The translations under genes and the position numbers were made by a program. From Flammeovirgaceae bacterium 311 (lineage in GTDB: Bacteria > Bacteroidota > Bacteroidia > Cytophagales > Cyclobacteriaceae), in NCBI GenBank assembly GCA_000597885.1, contig CP004371.1, positions 3,860,501 to 3,924,500 on the forward strand: 64,000 nucleotides of DNA. The letters run 5' to 3'. Of the stretch, positions 8,670-17,790 are shown in pieces; positions within the stretch are counted from its first letter, which is position 1; each line of letters opens with the position of its first letter. Under the pieces are notes generated by a model, which ran no database searches, was not told where the DNA came from, and was given only the letters and a program-made list of their open reading frames with translations.

Positions 8670-10280
8670 ATGGTAAACAAGATTAGATCTGAAATAACAT
8701 TTAAGTGGCTGGGAGCCGACGTGTCGTCGGGTTTGGTAGTATTTTTAGTAGCGCTACCCCTTTGTCTGGGTATTGCGCTGGCATCTGGTGCACCACTAAT
8801 TTCCGGCATTGTTACCGGAGTAATAGGAGGCGTGGTGGTGGCAATGCTTAGTGGCACCAATCTGGCGGTAAGCGGACCGGCAGCCGGTCTTACTGTTATT
8901 GTATTAAATGGCATAGACGATCTTGGAGGTTTTGATGCTTTCCTGGTGGCTGTAATACTGGCAGGTGTTCTTCAAATAGGGCTTGGGGCGCTAAAAGCTG
9001 GTTTTATTGGCCTGTTCTTTCCTCATTCTGTTATCAAAGGTTTGCTGGCAGCTATTGGGGTTATTCTGATCCTGAAGCAAATCCCACACTTTTTTGGTGT
9101 AGATGAGGACTTTTTTGGTGATTTTGCTTTTTGGCAGGCAAACGGGCTGAACACTTTTTCTGAAATCTACTACTCCTTAACCCACATACATAAAGGAGTA
9201 TTAACAGTTGCTATAGTTGCCCTGGCTATTATTCTTCTGTGGGATCAGCCTTTTATGAAGCGAAATGCAATTCTAAAAAACATACCAGGGGCCCTGATAG
9301 CGGTAGTGGCTGCAGTTTTACTCAAATTACTATTTGATAACATGTCGGGAGGGTGGAAAATTGAAGAAGCCCACCTGGTTACTTTACCTGTAATGAGTAA
9401 TTGGGGTGACATACAAAGCAGCCTGGCCACACCCGATTTTTCTGTTTTAGCAAACCCACAACTGTATTTAGTTGTATTAAGCCTGGGGCTTATTGCAAGT
9501 ATTGAAACGCTGCTAAGTGTAGAAGCTATTGATAAACTGGACCCTATGCGGCGCCACTCCCCCATGAACCGCGAGCTAATGGCACAGGGAATAGGAAACA
9601 TTATCTGTGGTTTTATTGGTGGCCTGCCCATGACGGCCGTAATTGTACGGGGTACTGCCAACATAAATGCCGGAGGCCGCACCAAGCTGGCCAGTTTTTC
9701 TCATGGTATTTTTCTACTGGTAAGTGTACTGATGATTCCTTTTATACTAAATCAGATTCCGCTGGCAGCCCTGGCAGCTTTGCTGCTGGTAGTAGGCTAT
9801 AAGCTGGTGAGTGTAAAAATAATCCGGCAGCAGTGGAGCCAGGGGCGTGATCAGTTCATTCCATTTATAGTTACCCTGGTGGCCATTGTACTTACCGATC
9901 TGCTGATAGGAGTGATGATAGGCCTGGTAGTGGGCATGTACAGTGTGCTTCGGGAAAATTATAAGCATGCTTTTCATAAAAAGAGGGTGCATCATAACGG
10001 TCAGGAAACCGTAGAGCTGATTTTGTCTGAGCAGGTTACCTTCCTGAACAAAGCCCATATCATTAACGAACTGAAGGCCATACCGGAGCAGGGCAGTGTG
10101 ATCATCAATGCTTCTCATTCTACATTTATAGATCATGATGTGCTGGAAACCATCCATGACTTTAAGAGAGAAGCAGCTGAAAAGAAAATCGATTTAAAAC
10201 TTATTAACTTAGAAGCAGATGGAAGAAATATTCAAAAACAACCGGGAGTGGGTAGCCGAGCAGCTGGCAAAAGACCCTAA
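8670..10280 (+). CDS. SulP family anion (probably bicarbonate) transporter
   Basis: A 536-residue SulP permease counted from the ATG at 8670; the frame extends to a TTG at 8643 but a promoter element argues against it. The N-terminal signature [21 protein letters not shown] opens the first helix. About 10-12 hydrophobic segments follow to residue 425, then a short STAS domain (residues about 430-525) containing the [13 protein letters not shown] stretch. SulP proteins move sulfate, bicarbonate or other anions; the overlapping beta-carbonic anhydrase gene points to bicarbonate. The last 20 codons lie inside the anhydrase gene in another frame. Transport of sulfate instead cannot be ruled out. 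Confidence 0.88.
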   Translation: MVNKIRSEITFKWLGADVSSGLVVFLVALPLCLGIALASGAPLISGIVTGVIGGVVVAMLSGTNLAVSGPAAGLTVIVLNGIDDLGGFDAFLVAVILAGVLQIGLGALKAGFIGLFFPHSVIKGLLAAIGVILILKQIPHFFGVDEDFFGDFAFWQANGLNTFSEIYYSLTHIHKGVLTVAIVALAIILLWDQPFMKRNAILKNIPGALIAVVAAVLLKLLFDNMSGGWKIEEAHLVTLPVMSNWGDIQSSLATPDFSVLANPQLYLVVLSLGLIASIETLLSVEAIDKLDPMRRHSPMNRELMAQGIGNIICGFIGGLPMTAVIVRGTANINAGGRTKLASFSHGIFLLVSVLMIPFILNQIPLAALAALLLVVGYKLVSVKIIRQQWSQGRDQFIPFIVTLVAIVLTDLLIGVMIGLVVGMYSVLRENYKHAFHKKRVHHNGQETVELILSEQVTFLNKAHIINELKAIPEQGSVIINASHSTFIDHDVLETIHDFKREAAEKKIDLKLINLEADGRNIQKQPGVGSRAAGKRP

Positions 10281-10830
10281 TTATTTCAAAAATCTTGCTA
10301 AAGGCCAAAGCCCCCGCTATTTATTTATAGGCTGCTCCGATAGCCGCGTTCCGGCCAACGTTATTACCGGCACAGAAGCAGGCGATATGTTTGTGCACCG
10401 TAACATTGCCAATATGGTAGTGCACACAGATATGAACTTGCTAAGTGTACTGCAGTATGCTGTAGATGTGTTAAAGGTACGGGATGTAATTGTATGCGGC
10501 CATAAAGAGTGTGGTGGTGTGGCCGCCGCCATGACCAGTCAGCAGTTTGGCCTTATCGATAACTGGCTGCGTAATATCAAAGATGTGATCCGTCTGAATG
10601 CCGATGAACTCGATGCTATCAAAGACGAGAAGGAGCGCCGCGACAGGCTGGTAGAATTAAATGTGATTGAGCAGGTTAAGAACCTTGGCATGACCTCCAT
10701 TGTGCAGAATGCCTGGCATAGAGGGCAGGAGCTCAATTTGCACGGATTGGTATACCATGTAGGGGAGGGAATCCTGAAAGACCTAAAGGTTGATGTAAGT
10801 GAATTCAAGACCCTGGATGCACCAAAATAG
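10219..10830 (+). CDS. Beta-class carbonic anhydrase
   Basis: A 203-residue cytoplasmic zinc enzyme interconverting CO2 and bicarbonate. The zinc ligands and catalytic dyad are all visible: Cys39, Asp41 and Arg43 in GCSDSRVP, His95 and Cys98 in CGHKECGG. Length and spacing are typical of the plant-type beta class. The ATG lies 62 bases inside the end of the SulP gene, so translation is probably coupled. Together they would import bicarbonate and set its balance with CO2, for example for carboxylases. A terminator follows directly. Confidence 0.95.
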   Translation: MEEIFKNNREWVAEQLAKDPNYFKNLAKGQSPRYLFIGCSDSRVPANVITGTEAGDMFVHRNIANMVVHTDMNLLSVLQYAVDVLKVRDVIVCGHKECGGVAAAMTSQQFGLIDNWLRNIKDVIRLNADELDAIKDEKERRDRLVELNVIEQVKNLGMTSIVQNAWHRGQELNLHGLVYHVGEGILKDLKVDVSEFKTLDAPK

Positions 10831-10867
10831 AGAAAGAGCCGGAGATTAGATCCGGCTCTTTCTGTTT
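10831..10867. terminator. Bidirectional terminator
   Basis: AGAAAGAGCCGGA pairs with its complement across a seven-base loop, immediately after the anhydrase stop. It also lies 20 bases past the stop of the minus-strand mini-gene at 10886. Confidence 0.85.
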
Positions 10868-10885
10868 ATTAGCGTTTGGCATTTT

Positions 10886-11131
10886 TTAGGAATTATCTCC
10901 CTGCTTACTACCCGTAGTAGTGCCCATATCTGACTGTTCCTGTACCCTGCCTTTAGGGTTAGTTTGTTGCCCACCGCCACTTGGACTAAGCTGTTCGGTG
11001 CGGCCGCTTATTTCATTGTTGCGATTCTGGTCTTCTCTTCTTTTTCTATCCATATCACTGTGCAGGTCTTTATCAGACTGCTGATTTCCGGAACCATTGC
11101 TGTTTCTGTTATGATCTCTATCGCTATTCAT
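10886..11131 (-). CDS. Small disordered hydrophilic protein 1
   Basis: 81 residues almost devoid of hydrophobic side chains: Asn, Asp, Ser, Gln, Arg and Gly dominate, with no predicted helix or transmembrane part. It resembles hydrophilin-like stress proteins only in composition; I do not recognise a family. It is the last of three similar mini-genes in a row, each between hairpins. Its 48-base leader closely matches that of the next gene, which is the main support for it being real. A charged, disordered protective role (desiccation, freezing, osmotic stress) is a guess. Confidence 0.6.
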   Translation of the reverse strand: MNSDRDHNRNSNGSGNQQSDKDLHSDMDRKRREDQNRNNEISGRTEQLSPSGGGQQTNPKGRVQEQSDMGTTTGSKQGDNS

Positions 11132-11179
11132 AGTTTAAAAAGTTTAATTTAACATTTTATTATAATATAATATTTTACG
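11132..11179 (-). promoter_or_regulatory. Leader/promoter of mini-gene 1
   Basis: The ATG is preceded by an AT-rich leader in which TTTAA(A) and TTAAATTAAAC appear. CGTAAAATATTATA begins 48 bases upstream. The same two blocks recur before mini-gene 2 at nearly identical spacing, so this is probably a shared promoter plus translation-initiation region. The responsible sigma factor is unknown. Confidence 0.5.
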
Positions 11180-11329
11180 ACAGAGGAGGGCTGATGTTCT
11201 ATAATAACAGGTTATCAGAGATAAGCAGATAAGGCAGGTATAGTAATTTGTGTATGGATTTGCGCCTGTTGTCAGTTATACCCACAGCTGCTATGCCCGA
11301 TTTTGCAAGGCTGGCACACTGAAAATGCA

Positions 11330-11362
11330 AAAAGAGCTGGTTGTGTAAACACCAGCTCTTTT
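11330..11362 (-). terminator. Terminator of mini-gene 2
   Basis: AAAAGAGCTGGTG-type arms flank a short loop, about 25 bases after the stop at 11386; flanking A and T runs allow either direction. Confidence 0.75.
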
Positions 11363-11385
11363 GTTTATAGCTAATATATTATTAT

Positions 11386-11607
11386 TTAGTCGTTTACATG
11401 CCCGGGGCTGTTGTTCGGGTGTGATGTCTGTGCTTGTCCCTCAGTATTGTTTGCCCTGGTCTGCTGCTTCATACTCTTTGTAAAGCCATCAGCATTTAAG
11501 TCCGGATTTTCCGCAGGATTCATGCTTTTGCCCCTGCTGTACGGACTTACTTCGTTTTGCTGCTGCTTATTCTCTTGCTGGTTATTATTATTTTTATCGT
11601 TTTTCAT
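11386..11607 (-). CDS. Small disordered hydrophilic protein 2
   Basis: 73 residues, very rich in Asn, Gln, Lys and Ser, beginning MKNDKNNNNQQENKQQQN. There is no hydrophobic core, Cys or membrane segment. The C-terminal half has Pro, Asn and Gly turns. It is not alignable in detail with its two neighbours, but composition, size, orientation and leader are shared. The function is unknown; an intrinsically disordered stress or surface-coating protein is possible. Confidence 0.6.
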   Translation of the reverse strand: MKNDKNNNNQQENKQQQNEVSPYSRGKSMNPAENPDLNADGFTKSMKQQTRANNTEGQAQTSHPNNSPGHVND

Positions 11608-11656
11608 CGCTTAAAAAATGTTTAATTGAACATATAATTCTGTTATATATTTTACG
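11608..11656 (-). promoter_or_regulatory. Leader/promoter of mini-gene 2
   Basis: The minus strand reads CGTAAAATATATA 49 bases before the ATG, and GTTCAATTAAACATTTTTT nearer the ATG. Both blocks match the leader of mini-gene 1 base for base over most of their length. The leader of mini-gene 3 (12060-12085) keeps the proximal block only. Confidence 0.5.
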
Positions 11657-11822
11657 GCTTAAGTATAGTAGGGTTATATATTCATGCAAGGCAGCCTGTG
11701 CAGTAAAAGGTTTTCCGGTTTAAGTGTTACCCCTAAGGTTGGCTACAGTAATTTCTGATACGCTCGGTACTCAGGGGCATAACCAAAGCAGCACTACTAT
11801 TAAAAAAGCTTTGTATAAAGCA

Positions 11823-11852
11823 GCAGAGCCAGGGTGTTTACCCTGGCTCTGC
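11823..11852 (-). terminator. Hairpin after mini-gene 3
   Basis: A perfect 13-base stem (GCAGAGCCAGGGT) with a four-base loop, about 25 bases beyond the stop at 11877. The following T tract is weak. Confidence 0.65.
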
Positions 11853-11876
11853 CTCTGTAATTACCAAAATTCAATC

Positions 11877-12059
11877 TTATCCAACAGCATTGGAGTTTTT
11901 CTTTCTGCCATTACTGGGATCTTCTTCCGGGCTTCTGCCTTCCCGGTCGTTTTTGCGTTCCCGGTCTTTATTGGTAAGGCCTCTGTGCTGACCCTTAGTT
12001 TTGTTTTCCGGATCGATATCGTTCGTATTTTTATCGAGATTATTATGTCCTTTTGTCAT
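11877..12059 (-). CDS. Small disordered hydrophilic protein 3
   Basis: 60 residues dominated by Asn, Asp, Lys, Arg and Glu, including the doubly charged run KDRERKNDREGR. No hydrophobic segment is present. It is the first of the three mini-genes in transcription order. Its leader has TTAACCTAAATTTTTTAACT before the ATG, matching the A/T block of the other two. The coding frame is supported mainly by this parallel and by the hairpin downstream; function is unknown. Confidence 0.55.
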   Translation of the reverse strand: MTKGHNNLDKNTNDIDPENKTKGQHRGLTNKDRERKNDREGRSPEEDPSNGRKKNSNAVG

Positions 12060-12303
12060 AGTTAAAAAATTTAGGTTAAACCATCTGTTTAGGTACTATA
12101 CGCAGCATAAGGCAGAGCGTTTATAGACCAGGGAAAAAACCATGCGGCTGGTAGCTTTTACAGAAAAGCCTGTGGCAGATTGATTTCGGCATGCAGCTGT
12201 GTACCCGCGCAAATCAATGATAGAGGCATTGCAGATAACAGCAACAGGAGTGGGGAGCCTGGCTAATATCTCTTTTATGCTGTAAAGGGAAAGGGCTTTA
12301 GCT

Positions 12304-13092
12304 TTAGATACTCTCCATCACACCTGAAAATATCAGGATTAAAAAAACAATGCCGATCACGATCCTGTAATAGCCAAAGTGTTTAAATCCGTAGCGGTGA
12401 ATGAATTTCAGGAAAAACTTCACAGCAAGCCATGCCGAGATAAAAGCAATCACCATACCAATTCCCAGCAGCAGCAGGTTGTTAGAGGTATAATCAATGT
12501 CAGCTTTGAGCAGGTCGTAGCCAGAGGCGGCAAACATGGTAGGCACTGCCAGCAGAAAAGAAAATTCGGCAGCCTGCTGCTTATCCAGCCCATTGTACAC
12601 ACCTCCTATAATAGTAGCAGCAGCACGTGATACCCCTGGTATCATTGAGAAGCATTGCATAAGACCAATCAGAAAGGCTCTTTTATAGGAGATTTCAGCA
12701 ATGTCGTTGTATTTGGTAACGGTGGTTTCCAGCTTGCGATCCAGCAAAATCAGCACAAGGCCACCCAGTATAAGGCTAACTGCAACCACCACCGGGTTAA
12801 AAAGGTAAAGCTTGATAGACTTATAAGCCAGTAAGCCAATAATGCCGGTAGGCAAAAAGGCAACGGCCAGTTTAAAGTAGATATCCAGGCTCGACAGAAA
12901 GCGCTTGGCGTAAAGCCAGACGATGGCCATAATGGCTCCAAGTTGAATGACCACCATAAAGGTATCGAGAAAGGTGGTTTCCTGCATTTGCAGCAGATAG
13001 GAGGTAAGGATCATGTGGCCGGTGGAGGATACCGGTAGAAATTCAGTAAGGCCTTCTACAATGCCTATTATGATTGCTTCTAGCAAACTCAT
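12304..13092 (-). CDS. uppP: Undecaprenyl-diphosphatase UppP (BacA)
   Basis: A 262-residue integral membrane phosphatase that recycles undecaprenyl pyrophosphate to the carrier lipid for peptidoglycan and glycan synthesis. The N-terminal motif EGLTEFLPVSSTGH (Glu13, Glu17, His26) and the second motif PGVSRAAAT are present. The catalytic Ser, Arg and Thr of PGxSR...T are kept, but the usual second Ser (SRS) is Ala. About eight membrane helices are visible. Its ATG shares one base with the corA stop (TAATG), so the two are translationally coupled. Confidence 0.93.
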   Translation of the reverse strand: MSLLEAIIIGIVEGLTEFLPVSSTGHMILTSYLLQMQETTFLDTFMVVIQLGAIMAIVWLYAKRFLSSLDIYFKLAVAFLPTGIIGLLAYKSIKLYLFNPVVVAVSLILGGLVLILLDRKLETTVTKYNDIAEISYKRAFLIGLMQCFSMIPGVSRAAATIIGGVYNGLDKQQAAEFSFLLAVPTMFAASGYDLLKADIDYTSNNLLLLGIGMVIAFISAWLAVKFFLKFIHRYGFKHFGYYRIVIGIVFLILIFSGVMESI

Positions 13093-14042
13093 TAAAGCCA
13101 GTTTTTACGTTTGAAGAATAAGAGCGTTAGCGCGGAAGAAAGAACCATGAGCAAAATGGCAAAAGGATAGCCCCAGGTCTCGTCGAGCTCGGGCATAAAA
13201 TGAAAATTCATGCCATACATGCTTGCAATAAGGGTAGGAGGCATAAATACCACCGTTACTACCGTAAAGATTTTGATAACACGGTTTTGTTCAATATCGA
13301 CCAGACCCAGAAAGGTGTTTTGCAGAAACTCAAGCCGCTCAAAATTAAAGGAAGTATGGTCCAGAAGCGAGCCTACATCCTTTATCATGATGCGGATTTT
13401 TTCAATGTTGTCTTTAGGGAAGAAATCACTTTTGAGAATCGAGGAGAGGATGCGCTGTTTCTCCACAATGTTCTCGCGGATGGTAATGGTGGTTTCCTGC
13501 AGGCTGGTTATTTTCAGGAGTACTTCTTCATTCAGCTGATCGCGCCTGATGAGCCTCTTACTGATATTTGAGATCTGATCGGTGATATATTCGATGAGGT
13601 CGGCATCGAAATCTATCCGAACCTCGAAGAGGTAAAGCAGTATATCGGCACCAGTGCGCGGGCGCAGGCTCAGTATTTTCCGTTCGGTGTCGGTAAACGT
13701 TTTGAATTTGAAGTTACGCTGGGTGATGAGTGCGTTTTTACGCAGAATGAAAGACACAGCCTCCATTTCATAGATGTCGGTGCCTTTTTCGCGGTGCAGA
13801 AAGTTAAGGTTAATGCCTATTTCATGCGCATCTTCGGCATATTTAGAGCTGCTTTCAATCTCCTCGCTTTCCTGCTGGGTAAAAAGTTCAATGCCCAGCG
13901 TACGCTCTACGGCTGCTTTCTCGGCATCGGTAGCATTGAAAAGATCAACCCAGAGCAGTTCATCCAGCTGTATGTCTTCTAACTGCTCGCCGGCAGTTGT
14001 TTTCACCAGCCTGTTCTGGCGATAATAGTATAGATTAATCAT
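13092..14042 (-). CDS. corA: CorA family magnesium/cobalt transporter
   Basis: A 316-residue CorA channel. The long cytoplasmic N-terminal funnel is followed by two C-terminal helices, with the diagnostic pore motif YGMN near residue 277 and a basic C-terminal end (FKRKNWL). It mediates Mg2+ (and Co2+) entry as a pentamer. A strong -7 promoter element lies upstream at 14089-14096. The gene is first in a two-gene operon with uppP, an unexplained pairing. Confidence 0.93.
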   Translation of the reverse strand: MINLYYYRQNRLVKTTAGEQLEDIQLDELLWVDLFNATDAEKAAVERTLGIELFTQQESEEIESSSKYAEDAHEIGINLNFLHREKGTDIYEMEAVSFILRKNALITQRNFKFKTFTDTERKILSLRPRTGADILLYLFEVRIDFDADLIEYITDQISNISKRLIRRDQLNEEVLLKITSLQETTITIRENIVEKQRILSSILKSDFFPKDNIEKIRIMIKDVGSLLDHTSFNFERLEFLQNTFLGLVDIEQNRVIKIFTVVTVVFMPPTLIASMYGMNFHFMPELDETWGYPFAILLMVLSSALTLLFFKRKNWL

Positions 14043-14088
14043 AAAGAAAATGCTTGCCGCACAGGCCTACACCAACGCCTTCAGCGTG

Positions 14089-14096
14089 CAAAGATA
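14089..14096 (-). promoter_or_regulatory. -7 promoter element for corA-uppP
   Basis: The minus strand reads TATCTTTG, an exact match to the Bacteroidota -7 consensus, 47 bases upstream of the corA ATG. The -33 region would lie inside the end of the neighbouring monooxygenase gene and shows no clear TTG. Confidence 0.55.
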
Positions 14097-14109
14097 CTAA
14101 TTCCTGTGG

Positions 14110-15156
14110 CTATGCCTCCTGTAGATATTTTTTTATTTCGGCTGCTGTTTGCCGGGCGGAGCGCCCAACTCCAATAAGGGTAGCAGAGGCAAAACCAGTC
14201 CAGCTGCCATAGCCTACCAGCCATAAACCTTCTGCTTTCTGGCTACGGGTAGCCCGGGTAAGTACTTTTCCGTCTGCCTCTAGTACGGCAAGCGGCGCCA
14301 GATGTTCCAGCGCAGGCCTGAAACCTGTACACCAGATCACGGCATCTATGGCTTCAGCAGATCCATCAGCCCATTTAACGCCTTCTTCAGTAAAGGTCTC
14401 AAAAGGAGGGCGGGCAGTTAAAACGTCTCTTTCACGGGCTTCCTTCACAGGCCCTACCATTACAATATCGCCCAGCGAACCTTTAGGAACATAAGTTTCG
14501 CCCTTTTTTCTGGCCTCCCAGATTTTAGAGGCCACACTAAAAAGGTAACGCCCGTCTACATCATCGGGTAAAAACGACGGAGGCTGCACGGTTACCCAAA
14601 TGGTATGTGCGGTGCGGGAAAGCTCTGCCAGTATCTGTGCGCCGGAGTTGCCTCCGCCAACCACCAATACTCTTTTTCCCTGGTAAGGCTCCGGGTTTTG
14701 ATAAGCTGCGGAATGTATTTGAACACCCTTAAAGATTTCTTTGCCGGGGTAAGGCGGAATGTAAGGATTCTGGAAGGAGCCGGTAGCGCTTACAATTGTC
14801 TTTGCCCGATAGTCTCCTTTGTTCGTCTGAACCAGAAAATGCCCTTCTTCGGAAGAAACAGCAGTAACCTTTACGGGCCGCTCCACCGGCATATTATAAC
14901 GTTCTTCGTATTGCTGCAGGTAGTTTATCACCTCGTTGCGCGATGGGTAAGTGTGCTCACCTTTAGGCATTAGCCAGCCAGGCAGTGAGCTGGCATCGGC
15001 AGGGCTAAACAGCCTTAGGCTATCCCAGTACTGTTGCCAGGCACCACCCGCAGCAGGCTGGCTGTCGAGCAGGAGGTAGTTCAGCCCATCCCGTCTAAGA
15101 TAATATGCAGTTGCCAGCCCACTCTGTCCGCCGCCAATAATAATGGTATCGTACAT
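14110..15156 (-). CDS. Flavin-containing NAD(P)H monooxygenase, ArsO/CzcO-like
   Basis: A 348-residue two-dinucleotide-binding flavoprotein. The FAD site is GGGQSGLA (residues 8-15) and the NADPH site is VVGGGNSGAQ (near 165-175). A C-terminal CTGFRP segment is typical of flavin-containing monooxygenase relatives. The stretch WDSLRLFSPADASSLPGW is characteristic of the group annotated as CzcO or ArsO. No arsenic or metal-resistance gene lies next to it, so a metal-related role is not supported here. It is cytoplasmic and apparently monocistronic, with substrate unknown. Confidence 0.8.
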   Translation of the reverse strand: MYDTIIIGGGQSGLATAYYLRRDGLNYLLLDSQPAAGGAWQQYWDSLRLFSPADASSLPGWLMPKGEHTYPSRNEVINYLQQYEERYNMPVERPVKVTAVSSEEGHFLVQTNKGDYRAKTIVSATGSFQNPYIPPYPGKEIFKGVQIHSAAYQNPEPYQGKRVLVVGGGNSGAQILAELSRTAHTIWVTVQPPSFLPDDVDGRYLFSVASKIWEARKKGETYVPKGSLGDIVMVGPVKEARERDVLTARPPFETFTEEGVKWADGSAEAIDAVIWCTGFRPALEHLAPLAVLEADGKVLTRATRSQKAEGLWLVGYGSWTGFASATLIGVGRSARQTAAEIKKYLQEA

Positions 15157-15318
15157 GTATGTCTTTATTTTCCAGAGAACACAGGCTGCGGTGCATTAGC
15201 AGAATCCAGATGCAGAGCAATTACCGGTGGTAAAAATAAGATATTTGGAGCGGACGTGCACCTGGTTTTCTGCTCTTAAACTGGTATGTGTGGAGCAGGG
15301 CGTAAAAAATTTTTGTAG

Positions 15319-17790
15319 TTACAGTGTGCCTTCTTTTACCTCAAAGGTATAGGTTGTAAAGCCTGCAGTGCCATGAGCGGTAATTCCCTGCACCACCACT
15401 ACAAACTTTCCTGTTAGGTCTGAGGTGTAAAAGCTAATGCTGCTTTCGCCATTTTTATCTGTAATAATTTGCGGAGACCAGTGGAGCAGTTTTCTGAAAT
15501 CGGGCTTTCTGTTGCTGGTTTGCTGCTCTGTGTCGTATCTGGGGCTGTAAAATTCGCGCTGAAGCTGTAGCCCATCATATTCCAGGTTTAGAGTACCTGC
15601 TTCTGGTTCATAACCTTCCAGGCTTCCATCGTAGGTGGTGTAGCTGATAATGCCTCCATATACGCCTACGCCCCTGGAAATATACTTATTCGTCAGAATT
15701 TCAAGTTTCTCTACCATCAGGGGGTTTAAGGATATAATCTTATCTACATCAAATACAGGTATCCCGTTCAGCAATACCAGGGGAGCTTCCTGAAAATAAT
15801 CTGTTACCTGCGGATCAACTACTTTAAATACATATTTGCCATTTTGCTTTCTTACACTTACTTCATACACAAATTCCCGCATTACTTCTTCCATGGTGGG
15901 AAAGCGGGTAAAGTCATCAAGTAGATAGGTTTTATCAGGAGCACCATAGAAAGATGTATTGCTTTGGCCAGGATTCAAGAAACGGTTTTTCTCCTCCCGC
16001 CAGTAAAGATTCCGGGCCTGCATCTGAATATGCCGATGTTCTAACTGCTCCTGAAAGCCGTCTCTTAAGGTAAAAGCAGGCAGCGCATTATCTGAGAAAT
16101 CAGTAGCATACGGGCTAACAATCTTTATATTGTACTGAGCCCGGGCACTGGCAGCATTATTTTGCAGCACTACATTTCTTAGTCCATAGAGCTTATCCGT
16201 ATTGAATAGGATCTGCCCTTTTTTATTACTTATGGAGGCATAGGATTTTGCCTGTTTGCCCGGAACAGAAAGGTAATAAGTAGCACCCTCTACCGGAGTG
16301 TCTGTTTTTTCATCCTTCACTACCGCCTGAACGATGTGCCCTTCGTACTCGGGAATATGGCTGAACACAGGCCTTTGCTGCTGCAGAATTTCCTGCCAGC
16401 GAAATCTTCGCCATCCCTGGGTAAGCAACAGGTTATCCATTGCTTCTTTTACTTCTGGCGCGGCCCCGTTCTGGTTAAAGTAATACAGAGGCGATTCTAT
16501 GGATCCCTTTAAATCGGAGCTAAGCCAAAGATAGCTAAGAATGCTGCCTTCGTCAGTGTCAGTAAGGGAATCTGCACGGTATACCGCCATCGATAAATTT
16601 GCCTTTACTGCACTATTATTATCGCCAGTGGTGGCAATGGCCATTTCTACTTTTTGGCGGGGCGTATACTGCAGTTCGTTTGTTTGGGCAGCAATAGCAA
16701 GGGTATGCCGGGGGTACCTGAAGTAAAGTCGTTCGGCTACAGCCTGCTTTTGCTCATTGAACAGTGTTATGTGAGAAATGCCGTCTCCCATACTGTTCTT
16801 GTTTAATTTAAGCAGGGCCTGTCCACCCTTTAGCCTGCCGGCACCGATCAGTTTTGCTTCCTGCCGGGTGTGTACAAACAAAAAAATGGGTTGATCCGGA
16901 AAAGTAGAGCGAACGGTAATGTTGAGCTGCTCACTGCCGGTGTCATCCAGATGCAAAACGTATCCCTGCTGGCGTGCAGCGGGAAGGGTAAATGACTGGG
17001 TTCTGTTATTACTGCCGTAGCGCACAATAGCCTTATAAGATACCCCTGCTTCCGGGCTCATATAAAAATGGCCCATGCCAAATTTCAGGGGCTCAATCAG
17101 GGCTACCGTATCGCCTTCTTCTTTTACAATAGCGCCTTTGAAGGCAACCCCTTTTCCGTTACTATCTACTGCCTTAAAAGCTACTTTGCTCTGAATACCA
17201 TGTACCAGCTCTCCGCCTTCGGGGAAGAACTGCACATCAAGGGCAGCACTATCTGCCAGGGGCCCGGCTATACCAGGATTTGTAAATGTATTTACCAGGG
17301 TAACTGCCTTTTCGAAGTAAAAGTCGGGGCTGAAGTTTTTCATCCATGCTGTATAAGCCCTTAGTTTATAATTTCCCGACTGCAGGCTTAAAGGCAGGTA
17401 AAACGAACCATGGCCAGAACTTTCTTCTAAAGCAATTTTAGCCTGCTGAACCGGTTTGTTTTCCCCATCGAGTAGTTCCAGGTAGGCAACCCTGCTAAAG
17501 TCCAGCGGCTTATGATGGGTGCCGTCTACTACATATAGTTTAAACCAGATTGTTTCACCGGCCAGATAATCTGAGCAATCGGTATGCACGAATACCTTTT
17601 CCTGTAAAGTCTGGTTATGATAGCGGGTAAAATCCTGCAGCAGTTCGTTTTCTGTTGGGCTCTGAGCAGTAGCTGTTACAGAAATAAACAGGGAAAGCAG
17701 GAGCATAACAGGGCCCCGTGCAGGAATAATCCTTATTGTAGACTTGGTGCTTATGAGTGGTAGCTGGCAATTCATTGATTTAAAGTTCAT
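15319..17790 (-). CDS. MG2-like large envelope protein with plug-like C-terminus (copy B)
   Basis: An 823-residue exported protein whose signal helix ends at TATAQ. The start at 17790 overlaps the preceding stop as ATGA. Residues about 55-170 match the alpha-2-macroglobulin MG2-like fold seen in Bacteroidota (EKVFVHTDCSDYLAGETIWF, then GSFYLPLSL...GNYKLRAYTAWM). Beta domains follow. Residues about 640-740 resemble a TonB-receptor plug (LVLLNGIPV, VEKLEILTNKY, GGIISYTTYDGSLEG). The end has a macroglobulin-like Ig strand set (GKFVVVVQG). No thioester or protease site is visible. It probably sits in the periplasm or on the outer membrane with the receptor; its action is unknown. Confidence 0.75.
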   Translation of the reverse strand: MNFKSMNCQLPLISTKSTIRIIPARGPVMLLLSLFISVTATAQSPTENELLQDFTRYHNQTLQEKVFVHTDCSDYLAGETIWFKLYVVDGTHHKPLDFSRVAYLELLDGENKPVQQAKIALEESSGHGSFYLPLSLQSGNYKLRAYTAWMKNFSPDFYFEKAVTLVNTFTNPGIAGPLADSAALDVQFFPEGGELVHGIQSKVAFKAVDSNGKGVAFKGAIVKEEGDTVALIEPLKFGMGHFYMSPEAGVSYKAIVRYGSNNRTQSFTLPAARQQGYVLHLDDTGSEQLNITVRSTFPDQPIFLFVHTRQEAKLIGAGRLKGGQALLKLNKNSMGDGISHITLFNEQKQAVAERLYFRYPRHTLAIAAQTNELQYTPRQKVEMAIATTGDNNSAVKANLSMAVYRADSLTDTDEGSILSYLWLSSDLKGSIESPLYYFNQNGAAPEVKEAMDNLLLTQGWRRFRWQEILQQQRPVFSHIPEYEGHIVQAVVKDEKTDTPVEGATYYLSVPGKQAKSYASISNKKGQILFNTDKLYGLRNVVLQNNAASARAQYNIKIVSPYATDFSDNALPAFTLRDGFQEQLEHRHIQMQARNLYWREEKNRFLNPGQSNTSFYGAPDKTYLLDDFTRFPTMEEVMREFVYEVSVRKQNGKYVFKVVDPQVTDYFQEAPLVLLNGIPVFDVDKIISLNPLMVEKLEILTNKYISRGVGVYGGIISYTTYDGSLEGYEPEAGTLNLEYDGLQLQREFYSPRYDTEQQTSNRKPDFRKLLHWSPQIITDKNGESSISFYTSDLTGKFVVVVQGITAHGTAGFTTYTFEVKEGTL
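17078..17139 (-). repeat. 62-bp patch identical to 25599-25660
   Basis: The two MG2-like genes are identical over 62 consecutive bases here (encoding VKEEGDTVALIEPLKFG), including synonymous positions, though neighbouring sequence has diverged. Confidence 0.9.

Noticed and set aside
11724-12065. 113-residue plus-strand ORF over mini-gene 3
   Set aside because: Opposite strand to the mini-gene with a matching leader; it runs through the 13-base stem hairpin.
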